From Oscillospiraceae bacterium (GTDB taxonomy: Bacteria > Bacillota > Clostridia > Oscillospirales > Ruminococcaceae): DNA of 64,000 nucleotides. The notes beneath the pieces are model-generated. The model ran no database searches, was not told the DNA's origin, and saw only the letters and a list, made by a program, of their open reading frames with translations. Location: the NCBI GenBank assembly GCA_021203065.1, contig JAJQBX010000032.1, positions 1 to 64,000 of the forward strand, read 5' to 3'. Below are positions 1-7,659 of this stretch, piece after piece. Within the stretch, counting starts at the first letter, position 1. Each line of letters opens with the position of its first letter. Both the position numbers and the translations under genes were made by a program.

Positions 1-54
1 TCTCGCCTACGATACTTGGATGGCGACGTCCCGGGAAAATTGGTGTTGCCGACA
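1..54 (+). rRNA. rrf: 5S ribosomal RNA, 3' part
   Basis: The first bases match the 3' half of a Firmicutes 5S rRNA: the GATACTTGG segment, a helix IV/V hairpin around GGATGGCGACGTCC, the GGGAAAAT loop and a closing strand ending GTTGCCGACA that would pair with the missing 5' end. It lies directly before a tRNA cluster, the usual end of an rRNA operon. The 5' part is outside the window, so the boundary at 54 is approximate. Confidence 0.75.
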
Positions 55-59
55 CTTTT

Positions 60-135
60 GCACCATTAGCTCAGTTGGTAGAGCAACTGACTCTTAATCA
101 GTGGGTCCTGGGTTCGAGTCCCCGATGGTGCACCA
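60..135 (+). tRNA. tRNA-Lys (CTT)
   Basis: A full cloverleaf is visible: acceptor arms GCACCAT (60-66) and ATGGTGC (125-131), discriminator A, encoded CCA at 133-135, a GGTTCGAGTCC T-arm, and anticodon stem ACTGA/TCAGT enclosing loop CTCTTAA with anticodon CTT at 93-95. It follows the 5S rRNA by 5 bases and is probably part of the rRNA transcript. Confidence 0.96.
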
Positions 136-137
136 CC

Positions 138-212
138 GGCCCGTTGGTCAAGCGGCTAAGACACCGGCCTCTCACGCCGGTAACGCGAGTTCGATTCTCG
201 CACGGGTCACCA
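138..212 (+). tRNA. tRNA-Glu (CTC)
   Basis: Acceptor arms GGCCCGT (138-144) and ACGGGTC (202-208), discriminator A and encoded CCA at 210-212. Anticodon stem CCGGC/GCCGG encloses anticodon CTC at 171-173, and the T-arm contains GTTCGATTC. It is 2 bases downstream of tRNA-Lys and followed at once by a terminator-like hairpin. Confidence 0.96.
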
Positions 213-216
213 TGGC

Positions 217-259
217 TCTTCACGAGGAATGCCTTGAGTTTCCCTCGTGAGGGTTTTTT
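217..259 (+). terminator. Intrinsic terminator between tRNA-Glu and tRNA-Met
   Basis: TCACGAGG (220-227) pairs with CCTCGTGA (243-250), extended by weaker pairs on both sides, and is followed by six Ts (254-259). It should end part of the rRNA/tRNA-Lys/Glu transcript, yet two more tRNAs follow without a well-placed promoter, so termination may be partial. Confidence 0.8.
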
Positions 260-294
260 GCTTTTTAAGGTGTCAACAATTGAGTTTACACTAA

Positions 295-371
295 GGGCCA
301 ATAGCTCAGTTGGTTAGAGCTACCGGCTCATAACCGGTCGGTCCGGGGTTCGAGTCCCTGTTGGCCCACCA
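295..371 (+). tRNA. tRNA-Met (CAT), elongator type
   Basis: Acceptor arms GGGCCAA (295-301) and TTGGCCC (361-367), discriminator A, CCA at 369-371, anticodon CAT at 329-331 in stem ACCGG/CCGGT. The paired G1-C72 and the absence of three GC pairs in the anticodon stem argue against an initiator. A CAT anticodon could also be a lysidine-modified tRNA-Ile2, but the sequence resembles clostridial elongator Met tRNAs. Confidence 0.93.
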
Positions 372-375
372 CCTT

Positions 376-451
376 AGGGGTATAGCTCAGATGGTAGAGC
401 AGCGGTCTCCAAAACCGCGTGCCGAGGGTTCAAGTCCTTCTGCCCCTGCCA
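376..451 (+). tRNA. tRNA-Trp (CCA)
   Basis: Acceptor arms AGGGGTA (376-382) and TGCCCCT (441-447), discriminator G as expected for bacterial tRNA-Trp, CCA at 449-451, anticodon CCA at 409-411 inside stem GCGGT/ACCGC. It is the last gene of the tRNA cluster and is followed by a strong terminator. Confidence 0.96.
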
Positions 452-454
452 ATT

Positions 455-486
455 AAGAAGTCACATCAGAGTGGCTTCTTTTTTTG
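455..486 (+). terminator. Intrinsic terminator of the rRNA/tRNA operon
   Basis: A 10-bp stem (455-464 with 471-480, loop ATCAGA) ends in a run of seven Ts (479-485). It lies 3 bases after tRNA-Trp and closes the rRNA/tRNA unit. Confidence 0.9.
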
Positions 487-494
487 TCTAAATA

Positions 495-565
495 TTAAGA
501 GTTCTTAAGATTATATTAAGATTTCTTAATAATTCTTGATTTTCCGTTATTTCATTTGCTATCAT
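495..565 (+). promoter_or_regulatory. Five-repeat response-regulator-type box with sigma-A promoter (copy 1)
   Basis: TTAAGA occurs at 495, 505 and 516, TTAATA at 526 and TTGATT at 536, so the half-sites are spaced 10, 11, 10 and 10 bases, one helix turn each. The last one doubles as a -35 element (536-541) and is followed after 18 bases by TATCAT (560-565) as -10. Tandem direct repeats in phase upstream of or over the -35 are the usual layout for OmpR/PhoB-family activators (family knowledge). The same array with identical spacing occurs at 30715-30785. No response-regulator gene is in the window. Confidence 0.7.
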
Positions 566-571
566 AAGGTC

Positions 572-649
572 ACAATCTTTATTTGCAATCGTGGCTCATT
601 TCCGAATCTCATAGCATAAGAAAAGCCGACGCTTCACACGTCGGTTTTT
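572..649 (+). ncRNA. Candidate small RNA from the five-repeat promoter
   Basis: The predicted start is about 7 bases after the -10 at 560-565, and transcription should stop at the hairpin at 622-649, giving an RNA of roughly 75-80 bases. There is no ATG in it; a short TTG-started frame has no ribosome site. The promoter module is otherwise identical in layout to one that drives an ABC operon further on, so a regulated non-coding RNA is plausible. It may instead be the leftover of a deleted gene or a leader read through into the Xre gene. No match to a known RNA family was recognised. Confidence 0.4.
622..649 (+). terminator. Terminator hairpin of the GCCGACG type (copy 1)
   Basis: GCCGACG (625-631) pairs with CGTCGGT (639-645), extended by three A-T pairs, with five Ts after the stem. 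The same stem recurs at 13896-13930 and 15028-15060. Confidence 0.8.
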
Positions 650-668
650 AATATCTTCATTTATATAA

Positions 669-741
669 TCGCAAGTTCTTGCGAAAAAACGCTATTTTAT
701 AAGCGAAAATAGTTGACTTTTTGCGCTGAATGTGATAGTAT
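669..741 (+). promoter_or_regulatory. Promoter of the Xre/zinc-ribbon/SPFH operon with upstream palindrome
   Basis: TTGACT (713-718), 17 bases, TAGTAT (736-741) form a good sigma-A promoter ahead of the gene at 784. Upstream lies the palindrome TCGCAAGTTCTTGCGA (669-684, 7-bp arms), then a looser inverted repeat CGCT/AGCG (690-705). These look like operator sites, possibly for the Xre-family protein encoded next; that link is inferred from position. Confidence 0.6.
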
Positions 742-783
742 ATTTTAAAGGCTTATAGGTATTTGATCATAGAGGTACAGGTA

Positions 784-1014
784 ATGAAAATCAGAAAGAA
801 AATAAGCTACAAAAAGCTCTGGCTGATGCTTGTCGATAAAGAAATAGCTCCGGCGACGCTCAGAAAAGACCTCTGCATTGCAACAGGAACGATGACAAAG
901 CTTCGCCGCAACGAAGAGGTTGCCCTTTCGGTATTGCTTCGCATCTGCGAGTATCTTGACTGCAACATCGGGGATATTTGCGACGCAATAAGCGTTGAAA
1001 TTTTTGAAGAATAG
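784..1014 (+). CDS. Small Xre-family helix-turn-helix regulator
   Basis: A 76-residue protein, essentially one Cro/C1-type helix-turn-helix domain. It starts MKIRKKISYKKLW, contains the recognition segment TGTMTKLRRNEEVALSVL and ends with the CEYLDCNIGDICD signature typical of the short HTH_26/YozG-like group. ATG 784 was chosen over the longer TTG start at 763 because AGAGG (771-775) sits 8 bases before it. It heads a three-gene run with the zinc-ribbon and SPFH genes and probably regulates its own promoter, which carries palindromes at 669-705. DNA target and signal are unknown. Confidence 0.85.
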   Translation: MKIRKKISYKKLWLMLVDKEIAPATLRKDLCIATGTMTKLRRNEEVALSVLLRICEYLDCNIGDICDAISVEIFEE

Positions 1015-1033
1015 TCTTATTGGGGGAATATGA

Positions 1034-1954
1034 ATGGCGTTTTGCAGTAATTGTGGGAAAGAGCTTGCCGCAGGGGATAAATTCTGTTCCGAATGTGGCA
1101 CGCCAGTGAGGAGTGCCAGTACTTCTGAGAGAAAAATCGTTTATGATGGCGAACTGCATAAGTGCCCGAACTGCGGAGGGACTATAAAATCATTTGAGAT
1201 TAACTGTCCGACTTGTGGTTACGAGTTGAGAGGAGCGAAAAACTCCGATTCGGTTCGGGAATTTGCAAATAAACTTGAGAAGATAGAGCAATCAAGATCT
1301 TCCAAAAGCTCGGGACTAAAGAAGCTACTGAAAAACGGAAACGGAGTAAATGAAACTGACAAAGAGAAAATCTCGCTTATCAGAAGCTTTGTTATTCCAA
1401 ATACCAAAGAAGATTTATTTGAATTTATGATATTGGCTTCGTCCAACATCAATATGCACAGATATAGCAATTTAGATAGCATATCTGAGTCCGAAAAGGC
1501 TGTGTCTGACGCTTGGGAAGCGAAATTTGAACAGGCATATGAGAAAGCAAAATTGAGCTTCGGGGATTCTCAGGAGTTCAAGAAGATGCATAATCTCTAT
1601 ACAAAGAAAAACGGTGAAATCCGAAGAAGCAAATCAAAGCGTATATATCTTTGGATAGGATTGATTGTTGGCTACATTGCCATTTTTGGCGTCCTGTTCG
1701 GGCTGGTTGGTTCGACTGACAGAAAGATTGACAAAGAAAACGCCCGATTGGAAGCTATTGTAGAAGAGGTATATGCCGCTTTGGAAGAAGAGGATTATGT
1801 TCTTGCCAGAGCTAAAGCCGCTACGTTGACTTTTTCAGGTCCGAACACAACATCTGCCGAAAGCGCAACTGAAAAATGGGACAAGACAAGAGAAGAGCTA
1901 CTTGCTGTTATTGATGCGGCGGAAAATGGCGAATCGGATGGTATAGATTATTAG
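1034..1954 (+). CDS. Double zinc-ribbon membrane protein
   Basis: The 306-residue protein begins with two zinc ribbons: CSNCG...CSECG at residues 4-22 and CPNCGG...CPTCGYEL around 45-64. A charged linker follows, then one transmembrane helix near residues 204-226 (IYLWIGLIVGYIAIFGVLFG) and an acidic helical C-terminal part of about 80 residues. The ribbons are probably cytosolic and the tail outside, judged from the positive KSKRIY stretch before the helix. GGGGG (1022-1026) is 7 bases before the ATG. The next gene encodes an SPFH protein; zinc-ribbon and SPFH proteins of this kind are often neighbours in Firmicutes stress modules. Exact function unknown. Confidence 0.75.
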   Translation: MAFCSNCGKELAAGDKFCSECGTPVRSASTSERKIVYDGELHKCPNCGGTIKSFEINCPTCGYELRGAKNSDSVREFANKLEKIEQSRSSKSSGLKKLLKNGNGVNETDKEKISLIRSFVIPNTKEDLFEFMILASSNINMHRYSNLDSISESEKAVSDAWEAKFEQAYEKAKLSFGDSQEFKKMHNLYTKKNGEIRRSKSKRIYLWIGLIVGYIAIFGVLFGLVGSTDRKIDKENARLEAIVEEVYAALEEEDYVLARAKAATLTFSGPNTTSAESATEKWDKTREELLAVIDAAENGESDGIDY

Positions 1955-1967
1955 GGAGGATTAAAAA

Positions 1968-2732
1968 ATGTCAATATTCAAAAGAAGCAAAAGCCATGGT
2001 CTCATCAACGTAATCCGGTGTGACGAGCCGGAGTATCTGATATGGAAGTGGCATCCGGAGGGAACGGTCGCTGGGAGTAACAAGAGAGAAAATGCTATTC
2101 GGTGGGGCTCTTCTTTAAGGGTGAAAGATGGCGAAGTGGCGGTTTTTGTCTATTCCAAGGTAGATGGTACGACGCAAGAATATATCGAAGGTCCTTGCGA
2201 TGCCATACTGAGCACCGATAATCTGCCGGTGCTTGCAAGCGTGGTTGGACTGGCTTATGGCGGTGAAACGCCGTTTCAGGCTGAGGTTTACTTCATCAAC
2301 CTTGCCAATATCGTTCAGGTGAAGTTCGGAGTACCGTTCTTTGATGTGTACGACCCGAGGTTTCCCGATTACGGCGTGCCTGTCGCCGTCAGGGGCACAA
2401 TCAGCTTCAGGATTGCGGATTATAGGGAGTTTATCAAGCTACATAGGATGAATAACTTCAGCCTTGACGATTTCCAGAATCAGATCCGTGATGCCGTTTG
2501 CCGGTATGTCAAGGACTATGTCACGAACGCTCCTGCTGCAAACAATATTCCTGTCGTACAGATTGAGAGCAAAATATCGCAGATAAACGACGCCGTTGAG
2601 TTCGATCTGAGAGAACGATTGAGAGAGAATTTTGGTGTTCTGGTCTCCGGCATTGACATCGGAGCAATTGAAGTGGATAAGTCCAGCGAAAGCTACCGTC
2701 AGTTGATGACTATAATCAAAAATCAGCATTAA
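1968..2732 (+). CDS. SPFH-domain protein, YdjI / virion-core-like family
   Basis: A 254-residue protein with the SPFH (band 7-like) domain of the family typified by Bacillus subtilis YdjI, often annotated as virion core protein by resemblance to a poxvirus entry. Recognisable parts are the N-terminal LINVIRCDEPEYLIWKWHP, the RVKDGEVAVFV strand and the YVTNAPAANNIPVVQIESKI region. Relatives commonly carry a C-terminal extension with a zinc ribbon; this one stops after the SPFH core, and the separate zinc-ribbon protein upstream may supply that part. No signal peptide or membrane helix is evident. It probably acts at the inner face of the membrane as a scaffold in envelope stress (inference). 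A terminator follows. Confidence 0.8.
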   Translation: MSIFKRSKSHGLINVIRCDEPEYLIWKWHPEGTVAGSNKRENAIRWGSSLRVKDGEVAVFVYSKVDGTTQEYIEGPCDAILSTDNLPVLASVVGLAYGGETPFQAEVYFINLANIVQVKFGVPFFDVYDPRFPDYGVPVAVRGTISFRIADYREFIKLHRMNNFSLDDFQNQIRDAVCRYVKDYVTNAPAANNIPVVQIESKISQINDAVEFDLRERLRENFGVLVSGIDIGAIEVDKSSESYRQLMTIIKNQH

Positions 2733-2738
2733 AAAACA

Positions 2739-2768
2739 GCACCCACCAGTCTCTGATGGGTGCGTTTT
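2739..2768. terminator. Bidirectional terminator between convergent operons
   Basis: GCACCCACCAG (2739-2749) pairs with CTGATGGGTGC (2753-2763) with one mismatch. A T-run follows on the plus strand and an A-run precedes it (2731-2736), so it can terminate both the SPFH operon and the minus-strand ABC exporter operon. Confidence 0.85.
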
Positions 2769-2792
2769 ATTCTTGGCAGCTGCAAGCAGCTC

Positions 2793-4631
2793 TTACGCCA
2801 CTTCCTCAAACTGACTGTTATAAAGCTCCGCATAGAAGCCGCCTTGTTTGAGGAGCTCCTCGTGCGTGCCTTGTTCGACAATGTCGCCGCCCCGCATGAC
2901 GAGGATTATGTCGGCATTCCTGATGGTCGAGAGACGGTGAGCTATAACAAAGCTTGTGCGTCCGGAGGTGAGCTTATCCATAGCCTGCTGGGTGATCATT
3001 TCAGTCTTGGTGTCGACGCTCGAGGTCGCTTCATCCAAGATAAGCATCGGGCTGTTCTGAATCATCGCCCTTGCAATGGTCATCAGCTGCTTCTGACCGG
3101 CGGAAATCGCAGTGTTGTCGCTCAGGACTGAGTCATAGCCGTTTGGCAACGCCTTGATGAAGTTGTGGATTCCGCAAGCCTTGCAAGCCTCTTTCATCTG
3201 TTCGTCGGTGACGCCCTCGGTGTTGTAGAGAAGATTTTCCCTGACAGTTCCTTCAAAGAGCCATGTGTCCTGCAAAACCATTCCGAACTGGTCGTGGACG
3301 TTGCTTCTTGGGACATCGCTCGTCGGTACTCCGTCGATAAGAATCTCTCCTCCGGTGGGCTCGAAGAAGCGCATCAGGAGGTTGACCATAGTCGTCTTGC
3401 CGGCACCTGTGGGACCGACGATTGCCACTTTCTGACCCGGTCTGACTTTCACGCTGAAGCCGTGGATAATCTCCTTTTCGGGAGCGTTCGGATAGGCGAA
3501 CTTAACGTTTCTGAACTCAACTTCGCCCCTGACATTCTCAATCTTTGCGGGTTTTGAAGATTCGTCTTCCATCTCTTCCTCAGCCAAGAATTCAAACACT
3601 CTTTCCGAAGCCGCCGCACAGGACTGAACCTGAGTCATAGCCTGAGAAATCTGGCGAAGAGGGGACTCGAAGAGCCTTGTATAGATCAGGAAAGCGGTGA
3701 TAACTCCGAAGCTGATTCTTCCGTCGATAATGAGTGCCGCACCGACAACACAGACCGCAACATAGCTGAAATTGCCGATGAAAGTCATAATCGGCTGCAT
3801 GAGCCCGGACAAAAACTGCGAGCGGAAGTTGGCGTTCTTGACCGCCTTGTTCATGGATGTGAATGTGTCTTTGACCTCGCCCTCAGCGTTAAGAATCCTG
3901 ATGACATCGTGACCGGTGTACATCTCTTCGATGTAGCCGTTGAGAATGCCCAAGTTTTCCTGCCTTGCAGTGAAGTATTTCTGCGAGTGGCTCATGATTA
4001 CCACCATGAAAACCATACCGACAATAGTCGCAAGAACGGTAGTAGTAGCCATAATGGCGTTGGTGTAGTACATCATGATGAGGCATCCGATGAACTGCGC
4101 AATAGCGGTTACGAGATTCGAAAGGCTGTTTGACATAGCCTGACCTATCATGTCGACGTCATTCGTCATTCTCGAAAGAACGTCGCCTGCGGCATTGCCC
4201 GAGAAGTACTTCAAGGGAAGCCGGTTGATCTTACTGCTGATGTCGCCACGGAGACGTTTTGAAGTTCTCTGCGTGACCGTCTGCATGATATAGTGCTGTA
4301 AAAAGCTGAACAGTGCGCTTGCAAGATAGATTCCCAGAAGCAGAAGCGCAACGTTTCTGACTCCGTCCATATCTATTGAGGTTGTAAGACCGTCATAGAT
4401 ATAATCCGTTAGTCTGCTTATCTGATTCGGTCCGATAATTGTCAAGACCGCACCTGCGGCGGCGAGAACGAGGGCAAATGCTATGATTCCCGTCTGACTC
4501 CTTATATACTTGAGAAGCCCAAGGAGTGCGCCCTTCATGTCCTTGGCTTTACCGCCAGACATTCCACGTCCTCCGGGTCCTCTGCCCATTGGTCTGCCCG
4601 TGGGTCTTCTGTTTGTTTCAGGCATATTCAA
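2793..4631 (-). CDS. ABC exporter half-transporter, catalytic subunit
   Basis: The 612-residue protein joins six transmembrane helices (about 45-340) to a nucleotide-binding domain. Walker A GPTGAGKTT, Walker B LILDEATSSVD with the catalytic Glu, and the H-loop IAHRLST are intact. The signature motif is divergent, SAGQKQ in place of SGGQ. The partner encoded just upstream (8-base gap) has a proper SGGQ but a degenerate Walker B and H-loop, so the pair should form a heterodimer with one active and one degenerate ATP site, as in LmrCD, TmrAB or TM287/288 (family knowledge). The Gly/Arg/Pro-rich N-terminus (first 30 residues) is unusual. Likely a multidrug or lipid exporter; substrate unknown. 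Confidence 0.88.
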   Translation of the reverse strand: MNMPETNRRPTGRPMGRGPGGRGMSGGKAKDMKGALLGLLKYIRSQTGIIAFALVLAAAGAVLTIIGPNQISRLTDYIYDGLTTSIDMDGVRNVALLLLGIYLASALFSFLQHYIMQTVTQRTSKRLRGDISSKINRLPLKYFSGNAAGDVLSRMTNDVDMIGQAMSNSLSNLVTAIAQFIGCLIMMYYTNAIMATTTVLATIVGMVFMVVIMSHSQKYFTARQENLGILNGYIEEMYTGHDVIRILNAEGEVKDTFTSMNKAVKNANFRSQFLSGLMQPIMTFIGNFSYVAVCVVGAALIIDGRISFGVITAFLIYTRLFESPLRQISQAMTQVQSCAAASERVFEFLAEEEMEDESSKPAKIENVRGEVEFRNVKFAYPNAPEKEIIHGFSVKVRPGQKVAIVGPTGAGKTTMVNLLMRFFEPTGGEILIDGVPTSDVPRSNVHDQFGMVLQDTWLFEGTVRENLLYNTEGVTDEQMKEACKACGIHNFIKALPNGYDSVLSDNTAISAGQKQLMTIARAMIQNSPMLILDEATSSVDTKTEMITQQAMDKLTSGRTSFVIAHRLSTIRNADIILVMRGGDIVEQGTHEELLKQGGFYAELYNSQFEEVA

Positions 4632-4639
4632 GCACCTCC

Positions 4640-6436
4640 TTATTCATTCACAGCAAGCTCTTCTTCCGAGAGCTGCGAAAGCGCAATCTGCTGATAAACG
4701 GTACAATTCTTCATGAGTTCGTCGTGAGTGCCGATGCCGGCTACTTCGCCGTTGTCGAGAACAACAATCTTGTCGGCATGGCGGATGGTTCCGATTCTCT
4801 GCGCCACGATGAGGCAGGTTGTATCTTTCAAGTCAGTCTTGATTCTCTGACGTAATGCCTTATCTGTCTTATAGTCGAGAGCCGAGAACGAATCGTCGAA
4901 GATGAGAATTTCCGGCTTTCCGGCAACCGCCCTTGCGATGGAAAGACGCTGCTTCTGACCGCCTGAGACGTTCGAGCCGCCCTGAGAAATCTGGCTGTTG
5001 ACATCGTCATCCATAGCGTGAACGAAGTCGGAAGCCTGAGCTATGTCCATGGCGTTTTCCATTTCCTCATAGGTTATGTTGTTTCTGGTTGAGCCGAACT
5101 TAAGGTTGCCCTCAACTGTGTTGGCAAAGAGAGTCGCTTTCTGGGGAATATAGCCGACTTTCTTATAAAGTGTTTCGAAATCGTATCTTGAAATCTCTTT
5201 TCCGTCGAGTAAAACCGTTCCCGAAGTGGCGTCATAAAGCCTTGCGGCAAGACCACCAAGGGTAGATTTTCCTGAACCGGTAGCACCGATAAACGCAACA
5301 GTCTCGCCTTTCTTGGCAGAGAATGAAATGTGCTTGAGGCAATCCTCCGAAGCATCGGGATAGCGGAAAGAAACGTCCTTGAATTCTATTGTGCCGGTCT
5401 CGGTGGAATCGGTTTCACTGCCCTCTTTGACGGCAATGTCCGAATCGAGAACCTCGTTGATTCTCTGGGCAGAAACCTGTGCACGGGGCATCAGCATGAA
5501 TATCATCAGAAGCATCACAAACGACATGATGACGTAAAGAGCATAAGAGCTGAACGAAACCACTTCTCCGAGCATTGTTGAACGCTCCGAAATCGCAGTC
5601 GCAATCTCTGCGGCAGTTCCACTCAGGGGAACCTCAATATTGTTTATAAGAATTGCTCCTACATAGTAGATAGCCACGCTAACTCCGCTCTGCACAAACA
5701 TCATGATAGGGGAGAGAACCGCCATACCACGACCGGTGAAGAGCTGTGTTTTCATAAGGTTTGTATTTGCTGTGTCGAATTTATCCTCCTGATACTTTTC
5801 GGCGTTGAAAGCCCTGACAACCCTGATGCCATTTAGATTCTCTTCCGTAATTCTGTTGACGTCGTCAATCTGCTTCTGGACAATCCTGAATTTCGGAATC
5901 ATAATTGCAAGAAGTACTATGAGTGATCCAACAACGATTACAACTGCCGAGGCTACAACAACCGAGAGCTCCCAGCTCTTGCCGACTATCTTTATGATAG
6001 CCCAGATAGCCATGATGGGCGCACGGATAAGCATCTGAAGACCCATCGAAATAATCATCTGGATCTGTGTTATGTCGTTTGTGGTACGTGTGATGAGGCT
6101 TGCGGTCGAGAACCTTTTGATTTCGCCACTGCCGAAAGCGGTGACCTTGTCAAAGAGCTTTGCTCTGACGTCGTAAGAAAAGTCCGCCGCAATCATAGCG
6201 GCTAAATATCCGACTATAACTGTCAGAAGCGCACTGCACAAAGCACAGGCGAGCATCTTGCCGCCTGCCGCAAAATACTGCGATAGCTCGGTTACTTCAC
6301 TGCTGATCAAAACTGTTATCTCTGCAGTGTAATCGGGCAGACGCAGATCAAAATATACCTGACCGCAAACAAGCAGCACGCACAGAAGTGCGAGCCACCT
6401 GTCCTTGGTCTTCATATTGCTGAAAATATGAAGCAT
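4640..6436 (-). CDS. ABC exporter half-transporter, degenerate-site subunit
   Basis: A 598-residue half-transporter with six membrane helices and a C-terminal ATPase domain. Walker A is GATGSGKST and the signature SGGQKQR, but Walker B reads LIFDDSFSALD (Asp instead of the catalytic Glu) and the H-loop reads VAQRIGT (Gln instead of His). These changes mark the degenerate site of heterodimeric exporters. AAGGAGG lies 10 bases before the ATG. The gene is 41 bases after the ABC-2 permease gene and 8 before its partner, consistent with one operon from the TetR-type operator at 9483. Confidence 0.88.
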   Translation of the reverse strand: MLHIFSNMKTKDRWLALLCVLLVCGQVYFDLRLPDYTAEITVLISSEVTELSQYFAAGGKMLACALCSALLTVIVGYLAAMIAADFSYDVRAKLFDKVTAFGSGEIKRFSTASLITRTTNDITQIQMIISMGLQMLIRAPIMAIWAIIKIVGKSWELSVVVASAVVIVVGSLIVLLAIMIPKFRIVQKQIDDVNRITEENLNGIRVVRAFNAEKYQEDKFDTANTNLMKTQLFTGRGMAVLSPIMMFVQSGVSVAIYYVGAILINNIEVPLSGTAAEIATAISERSTMLGEVVSFSSYALYVIMSFVMLLMIFMLMPRAQVSAQRINEVLDSDIAVKEGSETDSTETGTIEFKDVSFRYPDASEDCLKHISFSAKKGETVAFIGATGSGKSTLGGLAARLYDATSGTVLLDGKEISRYDFETLYKKVGYIPQKATLFANTVEGNLKFGSTRNNITYEEMENAMDIAQASDFVHAMDDDVNSQISQGGSNVSGGQKQRLSIARAVAGKPEILIFDDSFSALDYKTDKALRQRIKTDLKDTTCLIVAQRIGTIRHADKIVVLDNGEVAGIGTHDELMKNCTVYQQIALSQLSEEELAVNE

Positions 6437-6477
6437 ATATGGGCATTCCTCCTTGAAAATTTTGCTTCAAAATGTTT

Positions 6478-7659
6478 TTACAACGGTAAATCCTTCTTCT
6501 GGAATCTTACTGCGCCAATGGCGTAGCAGACTATAGCTATACAAACCAAAGCTATAAGCTTCGGAACGAATGCATAATCAACTGCTCCCGAACCCACTGT
6601 TCCGAGTGCATCGACATCAAAAAGCCCGACAATAGTCAGATTGTTGAAAACTCCGAGCATTTCCGCTCCCATTCCCATGCTGACCATCGTATCAGATCCG
6701 AACATTCCGAGCAGTGAGCAGAGGAAGAACCAGACATTGAGTCCTCCTCCCAAGGCAAGAGCGTTCTTACTGAGGTTGAATACACAGCTTGCAAGGTAGC
6801 AGATGCTTGCCATTGCTTCGGCTAAGAGATAAATTCCGCCATAGAGAGCTAAGAATTTCACTACATCCACTTCACCGGTGAATGCTCTTGTCGCCAGAAG
6901 CCTTACTATCAGCCCACACCCGACCATCACAAGCGGCGTGATAATCATATACACCATCTGAGTGATGACCACGGCACTTCTCTTTGTTGGGGTCGAGAGT
7001 ATACAAGCCATCGAGCCCTTGTCAACCTGATCGACAACCAAGGCGTTTCCTGCGAAGATGATGAAGAGAATGATAGGCAGTAAGCACATGATTGTGAAGT
7101 ACATCTGGTTGAGCATCGCCGAGGTGTCCATCTCGGTCATGGTGGTGAGCAAGTCAGAAGACATTCCCATCATCTCAAACATGTTGGTCATCATTGTGCT
7201 GACATCCAGAGTATTGCCTGTGAAAACGCCCTCAGTGGCACCCAAAGCATAAACATACTCGAAGTTCTCGATATAGACGTCAAGTCCTATATCCGATTCA
7301 GAAAGAAGCTCAGCCGATTCTGCGAACTTCTCGACGGATAAATCCAAGTCCTCCGATTGTGCCGACATCATTTCAAAGATGGTTTCGTACATGCTTTGGT
7401 CGTCGGTGGTGGAAAAGTCTTCATAGCTGAGCTCTGTTCCCGCCATCTCGTTATATGCCGCCAGAACGTACAGATGGCTGTAGAAATCGGTCTGAGCGTC
7501 GGTGTAGTCGGTCGATTCTGTTCCGGCGATAAGGTTTCCGGCATATGTCGTGACCACCGTCATCAGGCACAGAACCACCGTACAGGCGATAAGAAGAACC
7601 CTGTTTGCACGTAAGCTCTGTTTGAACAGCGGCACGGAAAATACTTTTGTTACTTTCAT
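6478..7659 (-). CDS. ABC-2 type permease
   Basis: A 393-residue membrane protein with a first helix near residues 18-42, a long extracytoplasmic segment rich in Asp, Glu, Ser and Thr (about 45-175), then a block of five helices to the C-terminus (MYFTIMCLLPIILFIIFAGNAL onward). This is the ABC-2 permease layout. Its start overlaps the stop of the upstream ATPase gene by 4 bases, so it presumably works with one or both of the two ATPases encoded upstream in exporting a drug or peptide. Substrate unknown. Confidence 0.82.
   Translation of the reverse strand: MKVTKVFSVPLFKQSLRANRVLLIACTVVLCLMTVVTTYAGNLIAGTESTDYTDAQTDFYSHLYVLAAYNEMAGTELSYEDFSTTDDQSMYETIFEMMSAQSEDLDLSVEKFAESAELLSESDIGLDVYIENFEYVYALGATEGVFTGNTLDVSTMMTNMFEMMGMSSDLLTTMTEMDTSAMLNQMYFTIMCLLPIILFIIFAGNALVVDQVDKGSMACILSTPTKRSAVVITQMVYMIITPLVMVGCGLIVRLLATRAFTGEVDVVKFLALYGGIYLLAEAMASICYLASCVFNLSKNALALGGGLNVWFFLCSLLGMFGSDTMVSMGMGAEMLGVFNNLTIVGLFDVDALGTVGSGAVDYAFVPKLIALVCIAIVCYAIGAVRFQKKDLPL

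Noticed and set aside
287-292. TACACT as a -10 box for tRNA-Met
   Set aside because: It would place the start site inside the tRNA, which begins at 295.
1968-2732. Possible phage or virus gene (virion core protein label)
   Set aside because: The label is inherited from a poxvirus match; the protein is an SPFH family member with no phage genes nearby.
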